From contig NZ_FUZQ01000002.1 of NCBI RefSeq assembly GCF_900167525.1, positions 434,001 through 498,000 on the forward strand: a stretch of DNA of 64,000 nt, given 5' to 3'. Positions 52,391-61,478 of this stretch are shown in pieces. A program made the position numbers and the translations under genes. Source of the stretch: Krasilnikoviella flava (lineage in GTDB: Bacteria; Actinomycetota; Actinomycetes; Actinomycetales; Cellulomonadaceae). The notes under the pieces are model-generated. The model was given only the letters and a program-made list of their open reading frames with translations. It was not told the DNA's origin and did no database searches. How positions within the stretch are numbered: position 1 is the stretch's first letter; the number at the start of each line of letters is the position of its first letter.

Positions 52391-53791
52391 ATGCCGCGCC
52401 AGGAAAGCCGCCGAGTGGACCCGCGGGCCGCGGCGTCCCGCCCTCCGATGGGTTGGAACTCGTGGGACAGCTACGGCACCACGGTCACCGAGGACGAGGT
52501 GCTGGCCAACGCGCGCTTCCTGGCCGACCACGACGGTGGCGCGCTGGCCGCCGCCGGCTGGGACACCGTCGTCGTCGACATCCAGTGGTACGAGCCGACC
52601 GCCCGCCCCGGCGGCTACAACGACGCCGCCCCCGTGCTGTTCGACGACCAGGGCTTCCTGCAGCCGGTGCCCGCGCGCTTCCCGTCCTCCGTGGGCGGTC
52701 ACGGGTTCGCCCCGCTCGCCGCCGCCGTGCACGACCTCGGCCTACGGTTCGGCATCCACCTCATGCGCGGCATCGCGCGTCGCGCGGTGGAGGCCGACCT
52801 GCCCGTGCCCGGCACGCCGTACCGCACGGGCGAGATCGCCGACACCACCAGCACCTGCGCCTGGAACTCCGACTGCTACGGCCTGCGGCACGACCACCCC
52901 GGCGCGCAGCCGTGGCTCGATGCGATGGTCGACCACGTCGTCGGCTGGGGCGTCGACTTCCTCAAGGTCGACGACATGCTCGCGCCCTATCATCGGGACG
53001 CGGTCGAGGCGCTGTCGCTCGCCGTCCGGCGTGCCGAGCTGCGGCACGGGCGGCGCGTCGTCGTCTCCCTGTCGCCCGGCACCGAGCTGTCGCTCGCCCA
53101 CCTCGAGCACCTGCGCGAGCACGCCGACATGTGGCGCGTCTCCGACGACCTGTGGGACCGCTGGCCCGACGTCGAGGCGCAGCTCGGGCGCATGGCCCGC
53201 TGGGCCCCGCACTCCGGGCCCGCGGGCTGGGCCGACGCCGACATGCTGCCCCTCGGGCGCATCGGGGTGCGCGCCGAGCGCGGTGAGCCGCGGCACTCGC
53301 TGCTCACCACCGACGAGCGCCGCGCCATGCTCAGCCTGTGGTGCCTCGCCCGCTCGCCGCTGTTCGTCGGCGGCGACCTGCCCACCTCCGACGCCGCCAC
53401 CGTCGCGGACCTGGCCCACCCCGGCGTGCTCGAGGTCGCGCACCGGTCGGCCGGCGGCCGTGAGCTGCTGCGCGAGGGGGAGCCGGGCGCCGAGACCGTC
53501 GTCTGGGGCGCCGCCACCGACGACGCCTCCGCACGCTGGGTCGGTGTCTTCAGCACCGCGGCCGAGGCCCGCCGGGTCCGCGTGCGGGCCGCCTCCGCGG
53601 GGCTGCCCGGGTGCCCGGCCGCCGTCGTCGACGTGTGGACCGGCGAGCACGTGCGCCTGCTGCCCGCGGACGCCGCGACCGGCGGCGACACCGTGCTCGA
53701 CGTCGAGGTCCCGGCGCACGGCGTGCGCCTCCTGCGCCTCGACGGACCGACGTCGTGGTCGGCAGGGGACCGGGGCGGACGGATCGGCTAG
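52391..53791 (+). CDS. Cytoplasmic GH27 enzyme (alpha-galactosidase or beta-L-arabinopyranosidase)
   Basis: 466 residues from ATG 52391 with AGGGGGAG just upstream; no signal peptide. GH27 features: [19 protein letters not shown] at the N-terminus, nucleophile Asp194 (FLKVDDML), acid/base candidate Asp253 (WRVSDDLW), and [22 protein letters not shown]-terminal beta-domain follows. The family includes alpha-galactosidases and beta-L-arabinopyranosidases. Control by the arabinan-regulon operator favours an arabinose-related substrate, but sequence alone does not decide. The glyA -10 box overlaps its stop codon. Confidence 0.82.
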   Translation: MPRQESRRVDPRAAASRPPMGWNSWDSYGTTVTEDEVLANARFLADHDGGALAAAGWDTVVVDIQWYEPTARPGGYNDAAPVLFDDQGFLQPVPARFPSSVGGHGFAPLAAAVHDLGLRFGIHLMRGIARRAVEADLPVPGTPYRTGEIADTTSTCAWNSDCYGLRHDHPGAQPWLDAMVDHVVGWGVDFLKVDDMLAPYHRDAVEALSLAVRRAELRHGRRVVVSLSPGTELSLAHLEHLREHADMWRVSDDLWDRWPDVEAQLGRMARWAPHSGPAGWADADMLPLGRIGVRAERGEPRHSLLTTDERRAMLSLWCLARSPLFVGGDLPTSDAATVADLAHPGVLEVAHRSAGGRELLREGEPGAETVVWGAATDDASARWVGVFSTAAEARRVRVRAASAGLPGCPAAVVDVWTGEHVRLLPADAATGGDTVLDVEVPAHGVRLLRLDGPTSWSAGDRGGRIG

Positions 53792-53903
53792 GATCGCGAG
53801 GGTCGCGACTGGCGTACAGGTGGATCACCACCGGGGAGCGACGCGCTGTGCTGACGACGGGTCGTTCGCCTGGGCCCGGTCGTCGTCCGACACCTCGCCG
53901 GGC
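53789..53903 (+). promoter_or_regulatory. ZTP (pfl) riboswitch before glyA-folD
   Basis: TAGGAT (53789-53794) is a -10 box that would start RNA near 53801. The RNA then shows the conserved ZTP/pfl blocks in order: ACTGGCG (53808-53814), ATCACCACCGGGGAGCG (53824-53840) and CGCCTGGGC (53867-53875). GCCCGG (53874-53879) can pair with CCGGGC (53898-53903), overlapping the last block, a plausible terminator or antisense switch. ZTP riboswitches sense the purine precursor ZMP/ZTP when 10-formyl-THF is short, and are known before folate genes such as glyA and folD. Confidence 0.85.
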
Positions 53904-53962
53904 TGAGGCCTCTCGACGCCCGGCACGTCCGACCGCCGTCCGACACAGCAGGAGAACGCCGC

Positions 53963-55246
53963 ATGAGCACTCCCGATCCCACGTTCAACGCGCCCCTGGC
54001 CGAGCTCGACCCCGAGATCGCGGCCGTCCTCGACGGGGAGCTGGCCCGCCAGCGCGACACCCTCGAGATGATCGCGAGCGAGAACTTCGTCCCGCGCGCC
54101 GTGCTGCAGGCCCAGGGCTCCGTCCTGACCAACAAGTACGCCGAGGGCTACCCCGGCCGCCGGTACTACGGCGGCTGCGAGCAGGTCGACATCGCGGAGA
54201 ACCTCGCGATCGCCCGCGCCAAGGACCTGTTCGGCGCCGAGGCAGCCAACGTGCAGCCCCACTCCGGCGCCCAGGCCAACGCCGCCGTGCTGCACGCCCT
54301 CATCAACGCCGGCGACAAGATCCTCGGCCTCGAGCTGGCCCACGGCGGCCACCTCACGCACGGCATGAAGATCAACTTCTCCGGAAAGCTCTACGACGTC
54401 GGCGCCTACGGCGTCGACCCGCAGTCGTACCGCATCGAGATGGACGAGGTGCGCAAGCGCGCCCTCGAGCACCGCCCGGACGTCATCATCGCCGGCTGGT
54501 CCGCCTACCCGCGCCACCTCGACTTCGCCGCGTTCCGCGAGATCGCGGACGAGGTCGGCGCCAAGCTCTGGGTCGACATGGCGCACTTCGCCGGCCTCGT
54601 GGCCGCGGGCCTGCACCCGAGCCCTGTGCCGCACGCCGACGTCGTGTCCTCCACGGTGCACAAGACCATCGGCGGCCCGCGCTCCGGCTTCATCCTGAGC
54701 AAGGAGGAGCACGCCAAGAAGATCAACTCGGCCGTGTTCCCGGGGCAGCAGGGCGGCCCGCTCATGCACGTCATCGCCGCCAAGGCCGTGGCGTTCAAGA
54801 TCGCGGGCACGGACACGTTCACGGAGCGCCAGGAGCGCACGCTGCGCGGCGCGCAGATCATCGCCGAGCGCCTGTCCCAGGCCGACGTCGCCGAGCAGGG
54901 CGTGTCAGTCCTCACCGGCGGCACCGACGTGCACCTGGTGCTCGTGGACCTGCGGAACTCGGCGCTCGACGGCCAGCAGGCGGAGGACCTCCTGCACGAC
55001 GCCGGCATCACCGTGAACCGCAACGCCGTGCCGTTCGACCCGCGTCCGCCCCGCGTCACCTCCGGCCTGCGCATCGGCACGCCGGCGCTCGCCACCCGCG
55101 GATTCGGCGACGCCGAGTTCACGGAGGTCGCCGACATCATCGCCGTCGCCCTGCGCGACGGTGCCGCGGCCGACGTCGACGGCCTCGCGGCCCGCGTCGC
55201 GAAGCTCACCGCCGACTTCCCGCTCTACCCCGGGCTGCAGCAGTGA
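53963..55246 (+). CDS. glyA: Serine hydroxymethyltransferase
   Basis: 427 residues, standard length. The PLP-binding Lys234 lies in [15 protein letters not shown]. Other hallmarks are ETLDMIASENF-like [35 protein letters not shown] and [12 protein letters not shown]. It converts serine and THF to glycine and 5,10-methylene-THF. AGGAG precedes ATG 53963. It overlaps folD by four bases (GTGA), and both lie behind the ZTP riboswitch, so one-carbon status sets their expression. Confidence 0.97.
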   Translation: MSTPDPTFNAPLAELDPEIAAVLDGELARQRDTLEMIASENFVPRAVLQAQGSVLTNKYAEGYPGRRYYGGCEQVDIAENLAIARAKDLFGAEAANVQPHSGAQANAAVLHALINAGDKILGLELAHGGHLTHGMKINFSGKLYDVGAYGVDPQSYRIEMDEVRKRALEHRPDVIIAGWSAYPRHLDFAAFREIADEVGAKLWVDMAHFAGLVAAGLHPSPVPHADVVSSTVHKTIGGPRSGFILSKEEHAKKINSAVFPGQQGGPLMHVIAAKAVAFKIAGTDTFTERQERTLRGAQIIAERLSQADVAEQGVSVLTGGTDVHLVLVDLRNSALDGQQAEDLLHDAGITVNRNAVPFDPRPPRVTSGLRIGTPALATRGFGDAEFTEVADIIAVALRDGAAADVDGLAARVAKLTADFPLYPGLQQ

Positions 55247-56124
55247 CGGCGCAGGTCCTGGACGGCAAGGCCACCGCGGCGACGATCAAGGCGGAGCTGC
55301 GCGAGCGCGTCGACGCGCTGCGCGAGCGCGGCGTCGTGCCGGGCCTCGGCACGCTCCTCGTCGGCGAGGACCCGGGATCGCAGTGGTACGTGGCCGGCAA
55401 GCACCGCGACTGCGCGGAGGTGGGCATCGAGTCCATCCGCGAGGACCTGCCCGCCACCGCCACGCAGGAGGAGATCGAGGCGGCGGTCCGGCGCCTCAAC
55501 GAGGACCCGGCGTGCACGGGCTTCATCGTCCAGCTCCCGCTGCCCCAGGGCATCGACACCAACCGGGTGCTCGAGCTCGTCGACCCGGACAAGGACGCCG
55601 ACGGCCTGCACCCGACCAATCTCGGCCGGCTCGTGCTGCGCGTCAACGAGGAGGTCACGTCCCCGCTGCCGTGCACGCCGCGGGGCATCATCGACCTGCT
55701 GCTGCGCCACGACGTCGACCTGAAGGGCAAGGAGGTCGTGGTCGTGGGCCGCGGCGTGACCGTGGGCCGCTCGATCGGCCTGCTGCTCACGCGCCGCGCC
55801 GTCAACGCCACGGTGACGCTCACGCACACGGGCACCACCGACCTGCCGGCCCTCGTGAAGCGGGCCGACGTCGTGGTGGCGGCCGCAGGTGTCAAGGGCA
55901 TCGTCACGGCCGACATGGTCAAGCCGGGCGCCGTCCTCGTCGACGTCGGCGTCTCGCGGGAGACCGACCCGGAGACGGGGAAGTCGCGTGTGGTGGGCGA
56001 CATCGACCCCGCCGCCCGGGAGGTCGCGTCCTGGTACTCGCCCAACCCCGGCGGCGTCGGGCCGATGACGCGCGCCATGCTGCTGGCCAACGTCGTGGAC
56101 ACCGCGGAGCGCCAAGCAGGCTGA
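55243..56124 (+). CDS. folD: Methylenetetrahydrofolate dehydrogenase/cyclohydrolase
   Basis: 293 residues from GTG 55243, overlapping the glyA stop. Catalytic Lys lies in [16 protein letters not shown] (Tyr-x-x-x-Lys). Other motifs are [13 protein letters not shown], the NADP-binding [16 protein letters not shown] and the C-terminal [18 protein letters not shown]. It oxidises 5,10-methylene-THF and hydrolyses the product to 10-formyl-THF, the metabolite whose shortage the upstream riboswitch reports. Confidence 0.97.
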   Translation: MTAQVLDGKATAATIKAELRERVDALRERGVVPGLGTLLVGEDPGSQWYVAGKHRDCAEVGIESIREDLPATATQEEIEAAVRRLNEDPACTGFIVQLPLPQGIDTNRVLELVDPDKDADGLHPTNLGRLVLRVNEEVTSPLPCTPRGIIDLLLRHDVDLKGKEVVVVGRGVTVGRSIGLLLTRRAVNATVTLTHTGTTDLPALVKRADVVVAAAGVKGIVTADMVKPGAVLVDVGVSRETDPETGKSRVVGDIDPAAREVASWYSPNPGGVGPMTRAMLLANVVDTAERQAG

Positions 56125-56151
56125 CCGACCCCGCCGCACGCCGAGTGAGAC

Positions 56152-56217
56152 CGCGTGTCGTGCCGAGATAGAGCGACACGCGCTCTATCTCGGCACGACA
56201 CGCGCTCTATCTCGGCA
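56152..56217 (+). terminator. Hairpin plus 22-bp tandem element after folD
   Basis: Arms 56152-56175 and 56181-56204 are perfectly complementary (24 bp) with loop ACACG. The 3' arm belongs to a 22-bp tandem: ACACGCGCTCTATCTCGGCA occurs at 56176-56195 and again at 56198-56217. The second copy ends next to the PPK2 start region. The hairpin should terminate the glyA-folD transcript; the extra copy offers an alternative 3' arm. Confidence 0.75.
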
Positions 56218-56228
56218 ATGATCGGCCC

Positions 56229-57092
56229 ATGATCGCGAAGAGCCAGCGTGGGTGGTCGGGCGAGCCGGGCGAGCTGCTGAGGGTGGGAGCGGGGTTCCGC
56301 CTCGCGGACGTCGACCCGGACGCCAAGCCGGGGTACGGCAGGAAGAAGAAGGACGGCGCGGCCGATCTGCTCGCCGGCGAGCAGGAGCTCGACGAGCTGC
56401 AGGAACGGCTGTACGCCCAGAGCCGTGAGGACCCGTCCGCGCCCGCCGTGCTGCTGGTGCTGCAGGCCATGGACTCCGCGGGCAAGGGCGGCATCGTGCG
56501 GCACGTCATCGGGGCCACGGACCCGCAGGGCATCCACCTGGTGGCGTTCAAGAAGCCGACGCCCGAGGAGCTCGAGCACGACTTCCTGTGGCGGGTCGAG
56601 AAGGAGGTGCCCGGCGCGGGCTACATCGGCGTCTTCGACCGCTCCCACTACGAGGACGTGCTCATCGGGAAGGTGCGCGAGCTCGCGCCGCCCGAGGAGA
56701 TCGAGCGGCGCTACGGCGCGATCAACGACTTCGAGGAGCGCCTCGTGGCGCGCGGCGTGCGGATCGTCAAGGTGATGCTGCACATCTCGCCCGAGGAGCA
56801 GAAGGCGCGGCTCGGCGAGCGCCTCGAGCGTCCCGACAAGCACTGGAAGTACAACCCGGGCGACGTCGACGAGCGGCTGCTGTGGCCGCGGTACATGGAG
56901 GCGTTCCAGACCGTCTTCGAGCGCACGTCCACCGACCGTGCGCCCTGGCACGTGATCCCGGCGAACGCCAAGTGGTACGCGCGCCTGGCGGTCCAGGCGC
57001 TGCTGCTGGACGCCCTGGAGGGCATCGACCCGCAGTGGCCGGCCGCGACGTTCGACGTCGAGCACGAGAAGGCGCGCCTCGCGGCGTCGTGA
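56229..57092 (+). CDS. PPK2-family polyphosphate:nucleotide phosphotransferase
   Basis: 287 residues. Walker A-like MDSAGKGGIVRHV (near residue 82) and Walker B-like GVFDRSHYEDVLIGKV are diagnostic. They are followed by the lid KHWKYNPGDVDER and the APWHVIPANAKWYARL motif of PPK2. The enzyme moves phosphate between polyphosphate and nucleotides, probably to phosphorylate AMP or ADP. The N-terminal ~75 residues form the usual helical extension (ELDELQERLYAQ). It stands alone after the folD terminator and is convergent with the GT2 gene, only three bases away. Confidence 0.92.
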   Translation: MIAKSQRGWSGEPGELLRVGAGFRLADVDPDAKPGYGRKKKDGAADLLAGEQELDELQERLYAQSREDPSAPAVLLVLQAMDSAGKGGIVRHVIGATDPQGIHLVAFKKPTPEELEHDFLWRVEKEVPGAGYIGVFDRSHYEDVLIGKVRELAPPEEIERRYGAINDFEERLVARGVRIVKVMLHISPEEQKARLGERLERPDKHWKYNPGDVDERLLWPRYMEAFQTVFERTSTDRAPWHVIPANAKWYARLAVQALLLDALEGIDPQWPAATFDVEHEKARLAAS

Positions 57093-57095
57093 CGG

Positions 57096-58541
57096 TCAGC
57101 CCGTCGAGGCCTGCCCGGCCACCGGCTCGACATCGTCGGGCAGGTTCGCGTCCAGCGGCTCGCGGTCGGTCTTGGTCCAGCTGCGCCGGCCCGCCAGCTC
57201 CCGGACCAGCGCCACCGTGACGACGGGCCAGAGCAGCCACGTGTAGAGCATGTACGGGATCAGCCCGAACACGGCGCGCAGGAGCGGGTGCCGGCCGGGC
57301 TCCGACGTCATGAGGAGCGTGAGGAAGCCCGGCACCAGCGTGAGCGTCGCGAAGAACACCAGCGACGGCCACCAGCCGGAGTAGAACGGCACATCGCCGA
57401 ACAGCCAGAACGCCAGCGACAGCACCAGGCCGAGACCCATGAGCAGCTGCAGCAGGGGCATGAGCAGGTAGGCGACGTGGTCGAGCCGTGCCCCCACCGA
57501 CACCGGCGTGCGCAGCGCGCCCCGCAGCAGCGAGAACGACTGCCAGTTGCCCTGCGCCCAGCGCACCCGCTGCTTGAACAGTCGCCGCAGCCGGGTCACC
57601 CCCTGCTGGTCCACGCTGGTCAGCACCGTCTGCCGGCCGCGCCAGCCGGCGCGGATCAGCCGCACGCCGATGTCCTGGTCCTCGGTGAGGCGGTCGCGCC
57701 ACGGGCCGCGCGCGACACCCGGCGGCAGCTTCTCGGTGACGACGACGTCGTCCAGCGCCGCGAGCCGCACGTACTGGCCGTTGCCGCCCATGTTCGCCGT
57801 GCCCCAGGCGGAGCGGCCCAGCTGGTAGACGTACGCCATCACCCCGAACTCGACGTCCTGGCCCCAGGTGAGGTAGTGCCGGCGGTTGTAGATGCGCACC
57901 AGCGCCTGCACACCGCCCACCCGCTCGTCGGAGAAGGTGCCGGCAAGCGCCCGCGGCGCGTCCGGCGGGATCCGTCCGTCGGCGTCCACGACGCCCACGA
58001 CGACGCGCGTCGTCGGCCAGTCGGCGTACGGGCCGGCGAGGACCTCGTCGTGGATGAACTCCCAGGCGTCGTCGAGGCCGGCGGACTTGCCCACCCGGGC
58101 GTTCGGGAGCTCACGACGCAGCACCTTGAGCTCGGGCACCTGGGCGCGCAGGCGGGCGAGCACCTCGGGCGTGCCGTCGTCCGACCCGTCGTCGATGACG
58201 ACGATCGCCTTGTGCGTCGCCTCGACAGCGACGAGGCGGCTCACGCTGTCGGCGATCGTCACCTCCTCGTTCAGCGCGGGGACGACGAAGACCCACAGGT
58301 AGTCGCCCTCGTGCGCCGCCTCGACGTCCCGGCGCTGGCGGCGGCGCTCGAACCACGCGCGCACCACCAGCAGCAGGATCACCAGCACCGTGATCAGCGT
58401 CAGGACGAGCAGGAACCACATGAGCACCTGCACTGCCGGCGGCATGCCGCGGTAGGGGTCCCACCAGGGCGCGGTGGCGGCGGCCGAGCTCGCGGTGCTG
58501 GCGACGGCCGTCGTGCCCGCGAGGGTCGCGACGCCGGTCAC
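57096..58541 (-). CDS. Processive GT2 glycosyltransferase, membrane-embedded
   Basis: 481 residues from GTG 58541, overlapping the wecB stop by four bases. N-terminal helix (VLMWFLLVLTLITVLVILLLVV), then a GT2 domain: VPALNEEVTIADSVSRLVAV, VIDDGSDDGTPEVLA, VGVVDADGRIPP (DxD-like), TEDQDIGVRLI (catalytic TED) and QRVRWAQGN (QxxRW). Three or four C-terminal helices follow. These are features of cellulose/hyaluronan/PNAG synthase-like polymerases. Coupling to wecB suggests an exopolysaccharide or wall polymer using UDP-GlcNAc or UDP-ManNAc (inference). Confidence 0.88.
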   Translation of the reverse strand: MTGVATLAGTTAVASTASSAAATAPWWDPYRGMPPAVQVLMWFLLVLTLITVLVILLLVVRAWFERRRQRRDVEAAHEGDYLWVFVVPALNEEVTIADSVSRLVAVEATHKAIVVIDDGSDDGTPEVLARLRAQVPELKVLRRELPNARVGKSAGLDDAWEFIHDEVLAGPYADWPTTRVVVGVVDADGRIPPDAPRALAGTFSDERVGGVQALVRIYNRRHYLTWGQDVEFGVMAYVYQLGRSAWGTANMGGNGQYVRLAALDDVVVTEKLPPGVARGPWRDRLTEDQDIGVRLIRAGWRGRQTVLTSVDQQGVTRLRRLFKQRVRWAQGNWQSFSLLRGALRTPVSVGARLDHVAYLLMPLLQLLMGLGLVLSLAFWLFGDVPFYSGWWPSLVFFATLTLVPGFLTLLMTSEPGRHPLLRAVFGLIPYMLYTWLLWPVVTVALVRELAGRRSWTKTDREPLDANLPDDVEPVAGQASTG

Positions 58542-59917
58542 ACGGTCCCCTGCGCGTACGGGTCGGCGGCCGACTTCGACTTGATGACGACGTCCTCGAC
58601 GTCCTGCGCCACGTGGTCCACGGGCACGGGCTCGCGGATGAACACCGGGCCCTCGATGCTGTCGGTGCGCTCGAAACCCGCCCATTCCAGCACCTGGGAG
58701 CGCACGAAGCTCAGGCCCGACATGTGCGGCACCGGGGTGTTGAACACCAGGTGCTCCGCGGCGGCGACGATGCGCTCCGCGGCGTGGCCGTCGCCGTAGG
58801 GGTTGGCCTGCCGGGAGAACGCCGCGTGCGCCGCGGGGTCGTCGAGGACGCGGCTCGCCGCGGCGACGATCCGGTCCGGGTCGGTCCCCACCAGCTCGAG
58901 CGTGCCGGCCTCGACGCCCTCCGTGCGCTCCGTCGTCGTCCGTGCCACGAGCACGGGCACGCCGAAGGTGGGGGCCTCCTCCTGGATGCCACCGGAGTCG
59001 GTCACGACGAGGTACGAGCGGGCCAGCAGCCGCGCGAACGTCTGGTACTCCATCGGGTCGGTGAGCACCACACCGGGCACGTCCTTCAGGCCTTCCCGCA
59101 CCGCGTCCGCCACCCGGGGGTTGGCGTGCACCGGGACCACGAACCGCACGTCCGGGTACGCGTCCGCGAGGCGGTGCACGGCCGACATGATGTTGCTGAT
59201 GCCGCCGCCCCAGTTCTCCCGGCGGTGCGCGGTGACGGTCACGACCCGCGACGTCGTGTCCTCCTCGAGCCACGCGAGCTCCGGCCGCCCGTACGGCACC
59301 TGCCGGGCCGCTGCCCACTGCAGCGCGTCGATGCCGGTGTTCCCGGTGACGAAGGTGCGGCCGATCTCGACGCCCTCGCGCACGAGGTTCTGCACGTTGC
59401 TGCGCGTCGGGGCCGCGTGGAAGGAGGCGATGCGGCCGATGAGCTGGCGGTTGAGCTCCTCCGGGAACGGGGACAGCGTCGTGCCGGTCCGCAGGCCCGC
59501 CTCCACGTGCACGACGGGGATGCGCAGGTGGAAGGCGGCGACGGCGGCCGCCGCGGCGCTCGAGGTGTCGCCGTGCACGACGCAGGCGGCCGGGTAGTGG
59601 TCCTCGCGGACCCGGCCGCTGATGTGCTCCGGCGGCGGCCCGTACCGCCCGGTGACGAACTCGTCGAGGCGGGCGATCACCGACGACGAGAGCTGGTTCA
59701 GCGTGAGCCCTGGCCGGCCGACGCCGAGGTCGCCGGCGACCTCGCACCCGGTCTCCTGCAGCACGTAGTCGACGAGCTCTTTGTGCTGCCCGGTCGTGAC
59801 GACGACGGGCCGTAGCCGGGGATGCTCCTGCAGGCGCTGGATCAGGGGGAACAGCTTGATCGCCTCCGGGCGGGTGCCCAGCACGACCAGGATCTCGGGG
59901 CTGACAGGAAGCGGCAT
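58538..59917 (-). CDS. wecB: UDP-N-acetylglucosamine 2-epimerase with C-terminal extension
   Basis: 459 residues; the usual WecB length is about 375. The core has LVVLGTRPEAIKLFPLI, VVHGDTSSAAAAAVAAFHL, VVHVEAGLRTG, FVTGNTGIDAL, VTAHRRENWG and VVTDSGGIQEEAP, all conserved epimerase motifs. The extra ~60 C-terminal residues (starting near NTPVPHMSGL, ending AADPYAQGTV) are rich in V, D and E and contain no recognised domain. It makes UDP-ManNAc from UDP-GlcNAc. The stop overlaps the GT2 start, so the pair is coupled. Confidence 0.92.
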   Translation of the reverse strand: MPLPVSPEILVVLGTRPEAIKLFPLIQRLQEHPRLRPVVVTTGQHKELVDYVLQETGCEVAGDLGVGRPGLTLNQLSSSVIARLDEFVTGRYGPPPEHISGRVREDHYPAACVVHGDTSSAAAAAVAAFHLRIPVVHVEAGLRTGTTLSPFPEELNRQLIGRIASFHAAPTRSNVQNLVREGVEIGRTFVTGNTGIDALQWAAARQVPYGRPELAWLEEDTTSRVVTVTAHRRENWGGGISNIMSAVHRLADAYPDVRFVVPVHANPRVADAVREGLKDVPGVVLTDPMEYQTFARLLARSYLVVTDSGGIQEEAPTFGVPVLVARTTTERTEGVEAGTLELVGTDPDRIVAAASRVLDDPAAHAAFSRQANPYGDGHAAERIVAAAEHLVFNTPVPHMSGLSFVRSQVLEWAGFERTDSIEGPVFIREPVPVDHVAQDVEDVVIKSKSAADPYAQGTV

Positions 59918-60043
59918 GTCTCTACCTTCGTCGAGCGAGCGGCGGGTGCGGCGCACCCGCACCGATGACTTACGGTTCGTCGCCCGGTCGGAAGGAGGGC
60001 GCACCGGCCGCGAGGGACGGTGCCCGTCGGAGGGAGGGCGGCC

Positions 60044-60526
60044 ATGGTGACCGCACGCACGCACCTGTGGTTCGGCAACAACCGCGCGCACGAGGCGGCG
60101 GCCTTCTACGCGGAACACATCCCGGGGTCGTCGGTGGAGTCGGTGCTCACGTCGCCCGAGGGGGTGCCGGGGGCCGAGGCCGGCGAACCGTTCGTCGTCG
60201 AGTTCACGGTAGCGGGGCTTCCTGTGACCGGGCTGAACGCCGGCCCGGAGTTCCAGCTGAACGAGGCCTTCAGCTTCTACCTCCGCGTCGACTCGCAGGA
60301 GGAGGTGGACCGCTACTGGGAGGTGCTCACCTCCGACGGCGGGGAGCCCGGGCCCTGCGGGTGGTGCAAGGACCGGTTCGGCATCTCGTGGCAGGTGATC
60401 CCGAAGCAGCTGGAGGAGCTGTCGGGCGACTACACCACCGAGGCGAACCTGCGCACCATGAACGCGATGCTGCAGATGGGCAAGATCGACGTCGCCGCTC
60501 TGGAGGCCGCCTACCGCGGGGAGTGA
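60044..60526 (+). CDS. PhnB-like VOC-family protein
   Basis: 160 residues from ATG 60044 with GGAGGGAGGG upstream. One VOC module pair: THLWFGNNRAHEAAAFYAEHIPGS, GLNAGPEFQLNEAFSFYLRVD, and the signature GGEPGPCGWCKDRFGISWQVIP of the PhnB/3-demethylubiquinone methyltransferase-like group. The function of this group is mostly unknown. It is divergent from wecB; a small perfect hairpin (GCGGGTGC-GGC-GCACCCGC, 59942-59960) and TACGGT (59971-59976) lie in the gap. Exonuclease III follows after 48 bases. Confidence 0.83.
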   Translation: MVTARTHLWFGNNRAHEAAAFYAEHIPGSSVESVLTSPEGVPGAEAGEPFVVEFTVAGLPVTGLNAGPEFQLNEAFSFYLRVDSQEEVDRYWEVLTSDGGEPGPCGWCKDRFGISWQVIPKQLEELSGDYTTEANLRTMNAMLQMGKIDVAALEAAYRGE

Positions 60527-60574
60527 CGCACCCGACGCCGGCGCCCGCGGGAGGTGTCGGCGTCCTGTGATGGG

Positions 60575-61405
60575 ATGTCGGGCGTGCTGACCGTCGCCAC
60601 CGCCAACGTCAACGGCATCCGTGCCGCCTTCCGCCGCAACATGCCCGCCTGGATCGCCGCCCGCGCGCCCGACGTGCTGCTGCTGCAGGAGGTGCGGGCT
60701 CCCGACGAGCTGGTGCACGAGTACCTCGAGGGCTGGCACGTGGCGCATCTGCCCAGCGAGATCAAGGGGCGCGCCGGCGTCGCCGTCGCGTCGCGGCTGC
60801 CCCTGCACGCCGTGCGCGCGGGCCTGGCACCCCACGGCCCGGACGGCGGGTCCGAGCCGCCCGTGGACACCGGCCGTTGGGTGGAGGCAGACGTCGAGCT
60901 GCCCGGCGGCGGGCTGCTCACCGCCGTCTCGGCGTACCTGCACTCGGGCTCCAACGCCCCGGGGCAGGAGCACACGATGGCCGCCAAGTACGCGCACCTC
61001 GACAAGGTCACCGCCCGGCTCGCCGAGCTCGCCGCCGCCGAGCACCCCGCGGTGGTGGCCGGCGACCTCAACATCGCCCACCGCAACGCCGACATCGCGA
61101 ACTGGAAGGGCAACCTCAAGAACGCAGGCTTCCTGCCGCAGGAGAGGGCGTACGTCGACCGCTGGCTCGGCGAGCTCGGCTGGGCCGACCTCGGCCGCGC
61201 GCACGGCGGGGACGGGCCGGGGCCGTACACGTGGTGGTCGTGGCGCGGGCAGTCGTACGTCAACGACCGCGGCTGGCGCATCGACTACCAGCTCGCCAAC
61301 CCGGCCCTCGCCGCCCGGGCCGTCAAGGTGGAGGTCGACCGCGCCCCCACCTACGAGGAGCGCTGGTCCGACCACGCCGCCGTGGTCGCCACCTACGACC
61401 TCTGA
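60575..61405 (+). CDS. xth: Exodeoxyribonuclease III (AP endonuclease)
   Basis: 276 residues from ATG 60575; GTG 60584 is a possible later start. The EEP-fold motifs are complete: VATANVNGIRAAF, LLLQEVRAPDE (metal Glu), VAGDLNIAHRNADI (Asp/Asn), GWRIDYQLANP and WSDHAAVVATY (catalytic His). It removes 3' blocks and nicks abasic sites in base-excision repair. It is convergent with the phosphatase gene; a bidirectional terminator separates them. Confidence 0.94.
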   Translation: MSGVLTVATANVNGIRAAFRRNMPAWIAARAPDVLLLQEVRAPDELVHEYLEGWHVAHLPSEIKGRAGVAVASRLPLHAVRAGLAPHGPDGGSEPPVDTGRWVEADVELPGGGLLTAVSAYLHSGSNAPGQEHTMAAKYAHLDKVTARLAELAAAEHPAVVAGDLNIAHRNADIANWKGNLKNAGFLPQERAYVDRWLGELGWADLGRAHGGDGPGPYTWWSWRGQSYVNDRGWRIDYQLANPALAARAVKVEVDRAPTYEERWSDHAAVVATYDL

Positions 61406-61422
61406 CCTCCGAGGCCCGGCGC

Positions 61423-61476
61423 CGACGGTCGAGCCCGTCGAGACCACGGTCGGGGTCTCGACAGGCTCGACCGACG
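61423..61476. terminator. Bidirectional terminator of the GGTCTCGAC-GGCTCGACC family
   Basis: The arms 61423-61445 and 61454-61476 (23 bases each) are complementary at 21 positions, with a short loop. It lies exactly between the convergent exonuclease III and phosphatase genes. The same sequence motif occurs in the araD-araA gap (17106-17144), so it is a dispersed hairpin element rather than a unique terminator. Confidence 0.75.
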
Positions 61477-61478
61477 GA

